A DNA stretch of 64,000 nucleotides from Bradyrhizobium sp. (GCF_022844465.1 NZ_JALHLP010000002.1:351507-415506), one strand, 5' to 3'. Positions 1-8,727 are shown, counted from the first letter of the stretch. Notes: a model not told the origin generated them from the letters alone. Made by a program: numbers and translations.

Positions 1-1
1 C

Positions 2-448
2 AGTTGGAACGCGGCCTCGCAGCGTTCGCTGACGCTGTTCAACCGCTACGCCGGAACCAGGCTCGACGCCAAGGTCGCCAGCATCGATGCGCTTGATGCG
101 ATCAAGCTGAAGACGTCGCGGGTCTGCCCGGTGGTCTGCGAGCATGGCTTCAAGGCCGATGGCGAGCGCTGCACCAGGATCAGCTGCGCCGCGGGCTCGT
201 TCCTCAACGACGACAATGAATGCGAGAAGCGCCGCGCCGGCAAGCCGGTGGCCAAGCGCGACCGGCCGGAATCACGGCGCGCTAGCGAAGCAATGCGCGT
301 TCCGGAATCAACACAGCGGGTTTATATCACGCGTTCTCAAACACCTGGTGGTCCAGGAATTGGGTCTAACGGCCGGCCGCTCACTGGCCAGGACCGTGCG
401 ACGGGTTGTCACTCCTACGGGGCCATCATGTCGGGCGTGTGCCCGTAG
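2..448 (+). CDS. C-terminal fragment of a probable caspase-family (peptidase C14-like) protein
   Basis: The reading frame is open from base 2 to a TAG at 446-448, so the gene starts upstream of the window; 148 residues are visible. The fragment carries a Cys-rich stretch (RVCPVVCEHGFKADGERC, then a CAAGSFLNDDNECEKRR segment) followed by a basic low-complexity linker and a short conserved-looking tail ending TGCHSYGAIMSGVCP. I recall this Cys pattern from the C-terminal tails of Bradyrhizobium caspase-domain proteins, but the catalytic His/Cys domain lies outside the window, so the family is an inference from memory. The Cys pairs suggest a secreted or periplasmic disulphide-bonded tail. Certain: a real coding tail. 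Uncertain: the name. Confidence 0.55.
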   Translation, partial: SWNAASQRSLTLFNRYAGTRLDAKVASIDALDAIKLKTSRVCPVVCEHGFKADGERCTRISCAAGSFLNDDNECEKRRAGKPVAKRDRPESRRASEAMRVPESTQRVYITRSQTPGGPGIGSNGRPLTGQDRATGCHSYGAIMSGVCP

Positions 449-502
449 CGTAGGGCCGGCGAGCCGGCGTGCTTCCTGCGCGCCGTCTGCCGCCACTTGA
501 CG

Positions 503-1417
503 TCAGTTCTTGCGCTCCGCGACGAAGCGCGCGGTCGCCCGCAACACGTCGCCCTTGGCGCCGAACCCCGATAATGCTGAATCCGCCCGCGCCAGCAGGT
601 CGCGCACGCGCTGCCTGGCGCCCTCGACGCCGAGCTGGGTAACGAAAGTGGTCTTGCCGAGTGCGGCGTCCTGGCCGGTCTGCTTGCCCAGCGCAGCGGC
701 GTCGCCTTCGACGTCGAGCAGGTCGTCGGCGATCTGGAAGGCCTCGCCGAGCGCGCGGCCGTAATCGTCGAGCGCCTGATACTGCGCCGGCGTGGACTGC
801 CCGAGGATGGCGCCGGCAATGCAGCCATAGCGCAACAGCGCGCCGGTCTTCATCTGCTGCAGCCGCGCCACGTCGACCGGCTCGCGGTCGCCGAACCGGC
901 CTTCGCCGGCGAGGTCCAGCATCTGGCCGCCGACCATGCCGCCGATGCCCGAAGCGCGCGCCAGCGCGCGCGTCAGCCGCAGGCGCACATTGGCGTCGCT
1001 GTGGATCTCGTCACGGGTGACGATGTCGAACGCCAGCGTCAGCAACCCGTCGCCGGCCAGGATGGCGGTGGCGTCGTCGGTCTTCTTGTGCAGCGTGGGC
1101 CGGCCGCGACGCAGATCGCTGTTGTCCATCGCCGGCAGGTCGTCATGGATCAAGGAATAGCAATGGATGCATTCAAGGGCGGCACCGACCAGCAGGCCCG
1201 CCGCGCGCGGCACACCGAACACGGCCGAGCTTTCGACCACCAGAAAAGGGCGCAGCCGCTTGCCGCCGTTGAGGCTCGAATAACGCATGGCGTCCATCAG
1301 CCGCTTCGGCCGGGCGATCTCGTCGGGCAACAGCGTGTCCGACAGCAGCTTCGCCAGCAGCGCCTCGGTATCCTCGGCGGTCTGGTCCAGTCGTTTGGCA
1401 AAGTCGGCGGTCGTCAT
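503..1417 (-). CDS. ispA: Farnesyl diphosphate synthase / short-chain polyprenyl synthase
   Basis: 304 residues. It condenses isopentenyl diphosphate with DMAPP/GPP to make farnesyl (or geranylgeranyl) diphosphate for quinone side chains, undecaprenyl carrier and hopanoids; cytoplasmic. The first Asp-rich motif is HDDLPAMDN (about residues 91-99), with the two-residue insertion typical of bacterial FPP synthases; the second is ADDLLDVEGD (about 228-237). The GGKRLRP motif binding IPP is at about 51-57. The ATG at 1417 is chosen because GGAG lies 9 bases upstream; the frame extends to a TTG at 1450 but without a ribosome site. Chain length cannot be told from sequence alone, so the exact product is open. 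It is divergent from mtgA. Confidence 0.9.
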   Translation of the reverse strand: MTTADFAKRLDQTAEDTEALLAKLLSDTLLPDEIARPKRLMDAMRYSSLNGGKRLRPFLVVESSAVFGVPRAAGLLVGAALECIHCYSLIHDDLPAMDNSDLRRGRPTLHKKTDDATAILAGDGLLTLAFDIVTRDEIHSDANVRLRLTRALARASGIGGMVGGQMLDLAGEGRFGDREPVDVARLQQMKTGALLRYGCIAGAILGQSTPAQYQALDDYGRALGEAFQIADDLLDVEGDAAALGKQTGQDAALGKTTFVTQLGVEGARQRVRDLLARADSALSGFGAKGDVLRATARFVAERKN

Positions 1418-1570
1418 CAACAATGGCTCCGGGTCAATTCGGCCGGACAATCGTTGATGCCGCGGGCTTCGTCAATTCCATGACCGCGTTCACGACGCCC
1501 AAAAAGCGCTGGAAAAGCAGCGAAAGATCATGGGAGATGTCATGGGCATAAAGCCTGTTCGCAGGCCTTG

Positions 1571-2281
1571 ATGCCGGCGTGGGCAGAACCGAAAGCCTTC
1601 AATTTGCGCATCGTTCGAATCTTGGGACTGATCCTGCTGGCGGTGCTGTTGCTGCCTTATGTCGTGACGCCGTTCTACCGAATCGGCCAACCGGTTTCGG
1701 CGTTGATGACCTGGCGCTGGCTCACGGCGGCGCCGGTGTCGCGTCAATGGATCGAGTTCGGAGCGATTTCGCCCTACCTGCCGCGCTCGGTGGTGGCGTC
1801 CGAGGACGCCAAATTCTGCAGCCATCGCGGCATCGATTGGGATGCGCTGCAGGAGGCGATGGACGACGCCGAAGACGGCGAAGTCGCCCGCGGCGGTTCG
1901 ACCATCACCCAGCAGGTGGCCAAGAATCTGTTCCTGTGGCCGGGCCGCAGCGTGGTCCGCAAGGCGCTGGAACTGCCGCTGGCGATGTGGATCGATCTGG
2001 TGCTGCCCAAGCAGCGGATCCTGGAGATTTATCTCAACATTGCCGAACTCGGTCCGTCCGGGCAATTCGGGGCGGAAGCGGGATCGCTCCACGCGTTCGG
2101 CCGTTCGGCCGCGACGCTTTCCGCGCGCGAAGCCGCCTTGCTCGCAGCGATCCTGCCCAATCCGATCAAGCGCAGTGCCCGCAACCCCAGTCCCGGTGTG
2201 CGCCGTCTGGCCGGAACATACCTGGCGCGGGCCAATACGGCGGCCCTGCAACGCTGCTGGCACGAGAATCGACCGTTTTGA
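1571..2281 (+). CDS. mtgA: Monofunctional biosynthetic peptidoglycan transglycosylase
   Basis: 236 residues, the usual length for MtgA (GT51 family). It polymerises lipid II into glycan strands in the periplasm, anchored by one N-terminal membrane helix (about residues 14-35). GT51 signatures are visible: the catalytic Glu in [15 protein letters not shown] (Glu78), [15 protein letters not shown] (about 107-121) and [10 protein letters not shown]. There is no transpeptidase domain, which separates it from class A PBPs. The ATG at 1571 is preferred over the TTG three bases earlier. It is transcribed away from ispA, which supplies the polyprenyl precursor of lipid II; the neighbouring rpmF is probably separate. 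Confidence 0.93.
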   Translation: MPAWAEPKAFNLRIVRILGLILLAVLLLPYVVTPFYRIGQPVSALMTWRWLTAAPVSRQWIEFGAISPYLPRSVVASEDAKFCSHRGIDWDALQEAMDDAEDGEVARGGSTITQQVAKNLFLWPGRSVVRKALELPLAMWIDLVLPKQRILEIYLNIAELGPSGQFGAEAGSLHAFGRSAATLSAREAALLAAILPNPIKRSARNPSPGVRRLAGTYLARANTAALQRCWHENRPF

Positions 2282-2360
2282 GCCATTTATGGCCCGGCAA
2301 TCCGGCCAAAGCTCTTCCGCTTCGTAGGGATCAAGCGGCACGCTAGATTCTTGATTTGGC

Positions 2361-2404
2361 GCGTTTTCCTGGCGCGAAACCGGCCTCGCTTGGCGGGAAA
2401 ACGC
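2361..2404. repeat. Imperfect palindromic intergenic repeat between mtgA and rpmF
   Basis: Arms GCGTTTTCC (2361-2369) and GGAAAACGC (2396-2404) enclose a GC-rich centre containing CGCGAAACCGG. The layout resembles the rhizobial intergenic element that begins GCGTTTTC and contains GAACCGG, which I recall as highly repeated in Bradyrhizobium; copy number cannot be tested here. It lies about 120 bp upstream of rpmF and could sit in its leader or promoter region. Confidence 0.5.
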
Positions 2405-2520
2405 TCTAGCTTTACGCCATCCCATCCTCTATATACGCGGCCTTATCGGCATCGCAGCGCGCCTGACGCAGCGTTTCCGTTCCCGGACGATGCCCCCGAC
2501 AACACCCTTAGAGGACCGTT

Positions 2521-2703
2521 ATGGCCGTTCCCAGAAGAAAAACATCGCCCTCGCGGCGTGGCATGCGCCGATCGGCGGACGCGCTGAAGAAGCCGACCTA
2601 TGCCGAGGACAAGGATTCCGGCGAACTGCGCCGGCCGCACCACCTCGACCTGAAGACCGGCATGTACAAGGGCCGACAGGTCCTGAAGAAAAAGGAATCC
2701 TGA
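2521..2703 (+). CDS. rpmF: 50S ribosomal protein L32
   Basis: 60 residues, the normal length for L32. It begins [18 protein letters not shown], the conserved N-terminus that threads into the large subunit. The zinc-binding Cys pairs found in the C+ form of L32 are absent (no Cys at all), so this is the zinc-independent form, usual in alphaproteobacteria. An AGAGGA ribosome site lies 5 bases before the ATG. It appears monocistronic after a 239-bp gap from mtgA. Confidence 0.95.
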   Translation: MAVPRRKTSPSRRGMRRSADALKKPTYAEDKDSGELRRPHHLDLKTGMYKGRQVLKKKES

Positions 2704-2837
2704 CCAGGACGGAAGTGGGGCCCCGCGATCGGCGGCGCCCTGCCTGAGGTTGGCCAACCAGTGGGCCAGCACAGCTCCCGGCGGAGAAGCGATGCTTCGC
2801 CCGGAATGTTCCAGTTCACCAACAAGGCGCCGATGCC

Positions 2838-3479
2838 ATGGTCGGTTTTCCGCTGCTTCTGATTCCGCTCGCGATCTACAACATCATCGTCTTCCTGATG
2901 CCCGGCGTTTCCTTCACCGATCCGCTGGTGAGGCTGACATTGATGTCAGGCGCGATCTGGACGGTGACGCTGAGCGACGTGCTGCTCACCCTCGCTATCC
3001 TGCTGCTGCTCTCCGAAGTCGTCAAAGGCGCGCGCCCCGGCGCCAAATATCTCACCGACCACCTGCTCTCGCTGATCGTGTTTTCGGCGGCGGCAGCGGA
3101 GTTCGTGCTGTGGCGGGAGTTCGGCACCTCGACCTTCTTCCTGCTGACGGCGCTGGCGCTGGTGGATTTCTTGTCCGGCCTGGCGCTGCGGACCCGGCGT
3201 CGCTCCGTTGCGGCAGCGCCTTTGCCTGTGGCTCAGGGTCCCGGCAAGGTCGTGGCGCCGGCCGACGATCCGCCATTCGAGCCAGCCGCACCCCCGGCGC
3301 CGATGCCCGCGCCTTCCGCTCCGATAGCCTCGGTCACCGAACCCGGGCCGCTGGACTACCCCGAGCCGAAATCGGTTCATCCTGCCGCCACGCCCAATCC
3401 TGGCTCGCAGGAAGTCGCTTCGCCGGGACTGCAGCCGGGCTCAGGCTCGCCTTCCGCTCCGGATAGACCTCAACGCTAG
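2838..3479 (+). CDS. Hypothetical membrane protein with Pro-rich C-terminal tail
   Basis: 213 residues. Four hydrophobic segments are visible at about residues 3-22, 36-60, 73-92 and 98-117, followed from about residue 125 by a Pro/Ala-rich tail with no predicted fold. I do not assign a family; the layout resembles small alphaproteobacterial integral membrane proteins with an extended tail. The ATG at 2838 has no strong ribosome site. The TAG stop (3477-3479) overlaps the stop of the convergent small gene at 3476-3763 through a shared CTAG. Function unknown. Confidence 0.75.
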   Translation: MVGFPLLLIPLAIYNIIVFLMPGVSFTDPLVRLTLMSGAIWTVTLSDVLLTLAILLLLSEVVKGARPGAKYLTDHLLSLIVFSAAAAEFVLWREFGTSTFFLLTALALVDFLSGLALRTRRRSVAAAPLPVAQGPGKVVAPADDPPFEPAAPPAPMPAPSAPIASVTEPGPLDYPEPKSVHPAATPNPGSQEVASPGLQPGSGSPSAPDRPQR

Positions 3480-3763
3480 ATCGTTTGCCGCGTTCGGAAG
3501 CCGATGCCATAGAGGCGCGTCTGGCTGGCACCGTAGGCGGTCTGAGCATCGGCCGGCGAAGCTCGCCGCAGGTTGCGGGTCTGCGGCGCCTGTTCGGCGG
3601 TCGCGATCAGGTGGGCCAGGAAGCATGGGTCGGGCCGCGTCAAGGCTGGTCTCGGCGACCAGGGCGCCGACCGGGTCAGCGGCACCAGTTCGACACAAGC
3701 CGGCTCGTCGAGGCTGACGACCTCACCCTGGTGCGTCCGATCTGGTCCATCGAGAACTCGCAT
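3476..3763 (-). CDS. Small hypothetical protein, convergent with the upstream membrane protein
   Basis: 95 residues. The ATG at 3763 is preceded by AGGA with 6 bases spacing, which supports translation. The central segment (FLAHLIATAEQAPQTRNLRR, then ASPADAQTAY) matches my memory of a family of small uncharacterised Bradyrhizobium proteins with a conserved LIATA...PQTR core; this recall is unverified. There are no membrane helices or signal peptide. Overlapping frames exist on the plus strand, but they lack a comparable ribosome site and motif. Function unknown. Confidence 0.5.
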   Translation of the reverse strand: MRVLDGPDRTHQGEVVSLDEPACVELVPLTRSAPWSPRPALTRPDPCFLAHLIATAEQAPQTRNLRRASPADAQTAYGASQTRLYGIGFRTRQTI

Positions 3764-3863
3764 TGCACATCCTGACCGGCTGACCTGTCACATTCTGGGA
3801 CGTTAATTCCCACTGCGACCTGGTCCTCGCAAGGCCCGTGCCGATGCGGTTCGGCCTGCAAAG

Positions 3864-3882
3864 CGGGGGCGGGACGCCCCCG
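3864..3882. promoter_or_regulatory. Perfect GC-rich hairpin in a divergent intergenic region
   Basis: CGGGGGCG and CGCCCCCG form an 8-bp stem around a GGA loop. It lies between two divergent gene starts (small protein on minus, GGDEF/EAL gene on plus), so an intrinsic terminator is unlikely, and no T-tract follows on either strand. Possible roles are a protein-binding palindrome or an RNA structure in the 5' leader of the GGDEF/EAL gene. Only the palindrome itself is certain. Confidence 0.35.
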
Positions 3883-3992
3883 AAACGTGGTTTCCGGATT
3901 GTTTATCAACTTTACCTAGTCTCTGATTCGAATGGGCCCGTATCCTCAGCGTGCGGGAATCACCCGCCGCTGTCCCGAATCGAGGCGACCTG

Positions 3993-5684
3993 ATGTCCGC
4001 TGTCCCGCACCTCTCCAGCATCCTGGCTTCGGTCGGGCAGGCAGCCTTTGTCTGGGATCTGGCGACCGACACCATCGCCTGGAGCGACAATGCCGGCTCG
4101 ATCTTCAGCGATATTCCGCGGGAAACGCTGGCAAGCGGCACCGGGTTTGCCAGCCTGATCGAGCCGAAGCGGTCAATTCGCTCGGACGCACTCAGCCAAT
4201 CCGCTCCCCCCCGCGGCGGCGAGGGAGCCTTCTACCGCATCGAATATGGCGTGCGGATATCGACCTCCGTGCCCGTGATCTGGATCGAGGAAACCGGTTG
4301 CTGGTTTGCCGGAAGCGACGGCAAGCCGGCGCGTGCGCAAGGCATCGTTCGCGTCAACAATGAGCGCCACGCCCGCGACGAGCAACTGATGCGGCTGTCG
4401 CGGCACGATCCGCTCACCGGCGAACTCAACCGCACCCATTTGGTCGCGGCGCTGGCGGAAACCATCGAGGCGACCACGCGCGCGCGGTCGGTCTGCGCCT
4501 TCATGCTGATCGGAATCGACCATCTGGCGCGCGTCAACGACGCGTTCGGTTTCGACGTCGCGGACGCCGTGATCGCGGAAGTCGGAAAGCGTCTCCGGGC
4601 CCGGCTGCGCGGCGGGGACGTGCTCGGACGGTTCTCCGGCAACAAGTTCGGGCTGATACTGCGGAACTGCACCGTCGACGACACCAATGTTGCGGCCGAA
4701 CGTTTCCTGACCGGCGTTCGCGACGAGGTGATTCCAACCAGTTCCGGGCCCGTCTCGGTCACGGTATCGATCGGCGCGATCAGCATGCCGCGCCACGCCC
4801 GCAGCGCCGATGAGGCAGTGAGCCGCGCCCAGGAAACGCTCGATGCCGCCAAGCGCCGCCGTGCGGGTTCGTTCTCGCTGTGGCGCCCGAATGCCGAGCG
4901 CGACGCCCAGCGCCGCGTCAACATCCGCGTAACCGACGAAATCGTCACCGCCCTGAACGAGCGGCGGATCGTCACGGCGTTTGAGCCGGTCGTCGATGCG
5001 CGCTCGCGGCAGCCGGCATTCTACGAGTGCCTGGTGCGAATGGTGCAGGAGGACGGCGAGGCGCTGCTGGCGCCGGACATCGTGCCGGTCGCCGAACGCC
5101 TCGGCTTGATCCGGCTGGTGGATCATCGCGTGCTCGAACTCGCGGTCGCCGAACTCGCGGCCTCGCCGAACGTGCGGCTGAGCCTGAACATTTCGCCCCA
5201 CACCACGATGGATCCGGACTGGTTGACATCGGTCGAATCGCTGATGCAGTCGTATCCCGGCGTCGGCGAGCGGTTGATCGTCGAAATCACGGAAACGATT
5301 GCGATCCAGGATATCGACGAAATCAGGGACTTCATCGGCCGCCTCAAGGGTTTCGGGAGCCGGATCGCGATCGACGATTTCGGCGCCGGCTACACCTCGT
5401 TCCGGAACTTGCGCAAACTCGGCGTCGACATCGTCAAGATCGACGGCGCCATCGTGCAGAACATCGCCCGTTCCCAGGACGATCGGGCCTTCGTGCAGAC
5501 GTTGATCGATCTGGCCCGCCGGCTGCACATCAAGACGGTGGCGGAATGGGTCCAGGACGAGGAAGCCGCCGCGATGCTGCGGGAATGGGGCTGCGACTAC
5601 ATTCAGGGCCGCCTCACAGGGCTCGCCTCGCCGCAGCGGCCGTGGAGCGCGGCGGCGGATACGGTACTGCCGGCGGCGGGCTGA
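3993..5684 (+). CDS. PAS-like / degenerate GGDEF / EAL protein, probable c-di-GMP phosphodiesterase
   Basis: 563 residues, no membrane helices. The N-terminal ~130 residues look PAS-like (FVWDLATDTIAWSDNAG). The GGDEF domain (about 140-295) has RFSGNKFGLI where active cyclases have GG[DE]EF, so cyclase activity is probably lost. The EAL domain (about 310-550) keeps the residues expected for c-di-GMP hydrolysis: YECLVR (EAL-type Glu), LNISP, EITETI, IDDFGAGYTSF, VKIDG, AEWVQDEEA and GCDYIQG. The ATG at 3993 has GAGG 7 bases upstream; the frame also reaches a GTG at 3951. The net role is probably lowering c-di-GMP, with the first two domains sensory or regulatory. It stands alone between divergent and convergent neighbours. 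Confidence 0.88.
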   Translation: MSAVPHLSSILASVGQAAFVWDLATDTIAWSDNAGSIFSDIPRETLASGTGFASLIEPKRSIRSDALSQSAPPRGGEGAFYRIEYGVRISTSVPVIWIEETGCWFAGSDGKPARAQGIVRVNNERHARDEQLMRLSRHDPLTGELNRTHLVAALAETIEATTRARSVCAFMLIGIDHLARVNDAFGFDVADAVIAEVGKRLRARLRGGDVLGRFSGNKFGLILRNCTVDDTNVAAERFLTGVRDEVIPTSSGPVSVTVSIGAISMPRHARSADEAVSRAQETLDAAKRRRAGSFSLWRPNAERDAQRRVNIRVTDEIVTALNERRIVTAFEPVVDARSRQPAFYECLVRMVQEDGEALLAPDIVPVAERLGLIRLVDHRVLELAVAELAASPNVRLSLNISPHTTMDPDWLTSVESLMQSYPGVGERLIVEITETIAIQDIDEIRDFIGRLKGFGSRIAIDDFGAGYTSFRNLRKLGVDIVKIDGAIVQNIARSQDDRAFVQTLIDLARRLHIKTVAEWVQDEEAAAMLREWGCDYIQGRLTGLASPQRPWSAAADTVLPAAG

Positions 5685-5702
5685 CCAGCCGGCATACCCA
5701 GG

Positions 5703-6413
5703 TCAAGATGCCACGCCGTCGGCCGCGGCAACCGCCTCCTTCTGCACCTGACCGTCAACCACGTGAATGCGGCGATGCATCTGTGCTGCGAGATTGAGAT
5801 CGTGGGTGACCGCGACCACGGTCTTGCCGTCCAGCGCCACCAGGTCGCGGAGAATGCCGAACACCTGCGCGGTGGAAACCGAATCGAGGCTCCCGGTCGG
5901 CTCGTCCGCGAGAATGACGGGTGGGTCGTTGGCGAGCGCGCGGGCGACCGCCACCCGCTGCCGCTGCCCGCCTGACAACTGGTCAGGCGTCTTGCGGCGG
6001 TGATCGCCCAGTCCAAGCGATCCCAGCAACTCCTCGGCGCGGGCCGTGATCGCGCGCGGCGACAGCCGGCCCTGGGCGCGCATCGGCAACGCGACGTTCT
6101 CGGTGATGCTGAATTCCGGGAGCAGAAAGTGAAACTGAAACACGAAGCCGAGCCGGGCGAGCCGCACCTCGGCCCGCTCGTCCTCGGTCATGGCGGTGGT
6201 GGAGCGGCCATCGATCAGCACATCGCCGCTGGTCGGCAGGTCAAGCAGTCCCAGCAGATACAGCAGCGAGGACTTGCCCGAGCCGGACGGCCCGGTGATG
6301 GCGATGAACTCCCGCGGCATGATCGCGAGGTCGATATCCCGAACCAGCGTCACCGGCACCACCCCGGCGAGGGTCTTGGTCACGCGCCGCGCCTCGATCA
6401 GCGGCGCGCTCAT
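5703..6413 (-). CDS. LolD/MacB-type ABC transporter ATP-binding protein
   Basis: 236 residues. It is the ATPase of an exporter of the type-VII (MacB/LolCDE) class. The Walker A GPSGSGKS is at residues 41-48, the Q-loop in VFQFHFLL, the signature LSGGQRQRVAVARAL, the Walker B VILADEPTGSLDS and the H-loop VAVTHDLNLA. It is the last gene of a three-gene minus-strand operon (adaptor > permease > ATPase); its ATG overlaps the permease TGA (ATGA at 6410-6413), indicating translational coupling. The substrate is unknown; the presence of a periplasmic adaptor argues for MacAB/DevBCA-type export rather than lipoprotein sorting. Confidence 0.9.
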   Translation of the reverse strand: MSAPLIEARRVTKTLAGVVPVTLVRDIDLAIMPREFIAITGPSGSGKSSLLYLLGLLDLPTSGDVLIDGRSTTAMTEDERAEVRLARLGFVFQFHFLLPEFSITENVALPMRAQGRLSPRAITARAEELLGSLGLGDHRRKTPDQLSGGQRQRVAVARALANDPPVILADEPTGSLDSVSTAQVFGILRDLVALDGKTVVAVTHDLNLAAQMHRRIHVVDGQVQKEAVAAADGVAS

Positions 6414-7645
6414 GTGGCGCCCCGGATGATGTCGACGGGATGCAGGCGCGCCGCGGCGCGCGCCGGGAAGTAACCTGCAACCAGGCTGGAGAGCAGCGCG
6501 ACCGCGGTCGCCAGCAGATAGTGCTTCACCGAATAGATCACCGGCAGGTGGTTGTAGTCGGAGAACGGCGTCTTGAATTCAAGCGAGGCAAGGCCGCGGG
6601 TCAAGAGATAGCCGAAGATCCATCCGAGCGCGGCCCCGACAAACCCGACCAGCAGCGCCTCAAGGATAAAGATCGCGCGGATGGTCTGGTCGCGGAACCC
6701 CAGCGACTTCAGGATCGCGATGTCGCGCGTCTTCTCATGGGTGATGGTGGAGATGATGTTGTAGGTGCCGAAGCTCGCGACCAGCAGGATGGCGCCGACG
6801 ATGGTGTACATCAGCACATTCCGCAGCGTGATAGCGGAGAGCAGGTCCTCCTGGGCTTCCTGCCACGAGATCGAGCGATAGCCGGTCTGTTCGCCGATGC
6901 GCTCGCTGATCAGGCGCGCCCCCATTGGGTCGCGGGTGCGCACGCGGATTTCGTTGACGACGCCGGTCTGCTTTTCCAGCACCTGGGCGGTCTTCAGCAG
7001 CACATAGCCCGTGGTTTCGTCCGTCATCCGGAAACCGGAATGGAAGGTGCCGACCACCGTGGCGCTCATATTGACGCCTTCGGCCGAGGTGAGCGTAATG
7101 TGGGAATTGACGCGGGCGCCGATCTTGGCGGCCAGCCGGTCGCCGAGCAGAATCGCGTTGGAGGACCGGTAGAGCGAGTGCAGCGATCCCTGCCGCATGT
7201 GGTTCGGCAGGTTGGAGACATCGGCCTCGGTACGGGGATCGATGCCGATGATCGATATGGTGATGTTGCGGCCGGCGAACCGCAGCACCGCCTTTGACTG
7301 CACCGACGGCGTCAGCGTGCCGGGAACCCAGGTCTGCAGCGAGGCAATCGTGGCCATCGGATTCTTGATGCCGGGCCGCCGCACCTCCGGGGTCAGGCCG
7401 TGGAACTCGGCCGCCGCATAGCTGATGTCGGCGGGTTGCCGGTTCGGCTCGCGCAACTCGTCGGTCACGGAAATATGCGGCAGGGCGTCGACCAGGGTGC
7501 GAATAAAGTCGTCCTGCGAACCCTCCATCATCGCCGCCATCATGATGGAAAAGCCGACCCCGGTCATGACGCCGGCGATCGCCACGAGGGTCTGGCGCGC
7601 GCGGTAGCGGACGTGGGTCCAGGCGATGGTCGCGATCAGCTTCAA
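6410..7645 (-). CDS. FtsX/MacB-family ABC transporter permease
   Basis: 411 residues from the proposed TTG at 7645, which overlaps the upstream adaptor stop (TTGA). Homology supports this start, since the protein then begins LKLIATIAWTHVRYRARQT. It has an N-terminal membrane helix (about 20-40), a large periplasmic domain (about 45-280) and three C-terminal helices ending in FPARAAARLHPVDIIRG, the typical FtsX-family C-terminus. The frame is open further upstream to 7723, but that part lies inside the adaptor gene. It partners with the ATPase and adaptor on either side. Substrate unknown. Confidence 0.87.
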   Translation of the reverse strand: MKLIATIAWTHVRYRARQTLVAIAGVMTGVGFSIMMAAMMEGSQDDFIRTLVDALPHISVTDELREPNRQPADISYAAAEFHGLTPEVRRPGIKNPMATIASLQTWVPGTLTPSVQSKAVLRFAGRNITISIIGIDPRTEADVSNLPNHMRQGSLHSLYRSSNAILLGDRLAAKIGARVNSHITLTSAEGVNMSATVVGTFHSGFRMTDETTGYVLLKTAQVLEKQTGVVNEIRVRTRDPMGARLISERIGEQTGYRSISWQEAQEDLLSAITLRNVLMYTIVGAILLVASFGTYNIISTITHEKTRDIAILKSLGFRDQTIRAIFILEALLVGFVGAALGWIFGYLLTRGLASLEFKTPFSDYNHLPVIYSVKHYLLATAVALLSSLVAGYFPARAAARLHPVDIIRGAT

Positions 7646-8727
7646 GGCGCCTTCGTCTCCACCGGCGCGGTCCGTACCCGGAACCCGTTCTTGATGTTGG
7701 CGGTCGCGGGCGAAGCGACCCATTCGCCCTCGCTCACGCCCTGCAGGATCTCCACGAAGCCGGTGCCGCGGATGCCGATCTCGACCTTGCGCAGCCGCGC
7801 ATGGCCGTCTTCGACAGCGAACAGATTGTTGTTGACCACGGCGTTGGCGGGGACGAGAACGACGTCGGGTTTTTCGCGGCTGACGATGTTGGCCTCGACG
7901 CTCATGCCGACCCGCAGCGGCGTATCGTCAGGCAAGCCGATCCTGACGCGGAACGTCTTGGAGACGGGGTCGCCGGCGGGCGTGATCTGCTTGACGGCCC
8001 CCGGCAACACCTGGCCGGCAAACGCGTCGGTACGCAGCAATGCCTTCTGGCCGACCTTAACCCGGGGGATGTCCTCCTCATTGACGTCGGCGACCACCCA
8101 TAGCGGCTTCTCAAGCCCGATGCGGTAGAGGATCGTGCCGGGTTCGACCATGTCCCCGACCTCGCCGTCCTCCTTCAGAACGGTCCCGTCCATCGGCGCC
8201 ACCAGCTTGTAATACTCAAGCCGCTGCGCCTGGGCCGCAATCTGCGCCCTGACGCGCGCCAGGTCGCTTTCGGATTTCTGGAAGGCCTGGGAGGTCGCAA
8301 CCCCGCGCGACAGCAATTGCGACTGGCGGTCGAACTCTCGCCGTTGGAACTCCTCCTGTGCATTCAGGTCGTTCAGCGTCGCCAGTGCTTCCTTGTCGTC
8401 CAGCCGCGCCAGAATATCGCCGCGCTTGACGGCCTTGCCCTCGCATCGGCAACGCTCGATGATCCGACCGCGAACCAGCGGCGTCGAACGCGACCATGTC
8501 TCGGGTTCGACCGATCCGGTTGCGTAAACGATCTCCGCGGCCGCGCCGCGCACCACGCGCGCTACCGTGATGGTCGGGCCCTGCAAGAGCCACCAGGTGA
8601 AGGCGAGCGCCGCAGCCGCGAACAGGACTGCGCTCGCCAGCTTCCAGGAAAGCTTGCGGCGATTCCTGGACGGCAGGTCGCTTGCGGCCGCCAGCGGCGG
8701 CGCGTTGGTTGAAAGGCGCATGTCCAT
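7642..8727 (-). CDS. HlyD/MacA-family periplasmic adaptor (membrane fusion protein)
   Basis: 361 residues. One membrane helix lies at about residues 27-47, followed by a biotinyl-lipoyl-like half (EIVYATGSVEPETW; later VAPMDGTVLKEDGEVGD), a helical hairpin between (about 115-165) and beta-barrel domains (VNEEDIPRVKVGQKALL). This is the standard layout of adaptors bridging an inner-membrane ABC exporter to an outer-membrane channel. It is the first gene of the operon with the permease and ATPase. No TolC-like gene is adjacent. ATG codons at 8727 and 8721 are both possible; neither has a clear ribosome site. Confidence 0.88.
   Translation of the reverse strand: MDMRLSTNAPPLAAASDLPSRNRRKLSWKLASAVLFAAAALAFTWWLLQGPTITVARVVRGAAAEIVYATGSVEPETWSRSTPLVRGRIIERCRCEGKAVKRGDILARLDDKEALATLNDLNAQEEFQRREFDRQSQLLSRGVATSQAFQKSESDLARVRAQIAAQAQRLEYYKLVAPMDGTVLKEDGEVGDMVEPGTILYRIGLEKPLWVVADVNEEDIPRVKVGQKALLRTDAFAGQVLPGAVKQITPAGDPVSKTFRVRIGLPDDTPLRVGMSVEANIVSREKPDVVLVPANAVVNNNLFAVEDGHARLRKVEIGIRGTGFVEILQGVSEGEWVASPATANIKNGFRVRTAPVETKAP

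Noticed and set aside
4173..5528. 451-codon antisense frame opposite the GGDEF/EAL gene
   Set aside because: The product is low-complexity and rich in Arg/Asp/His; a shadow of the GC-rich plus-strand gene.
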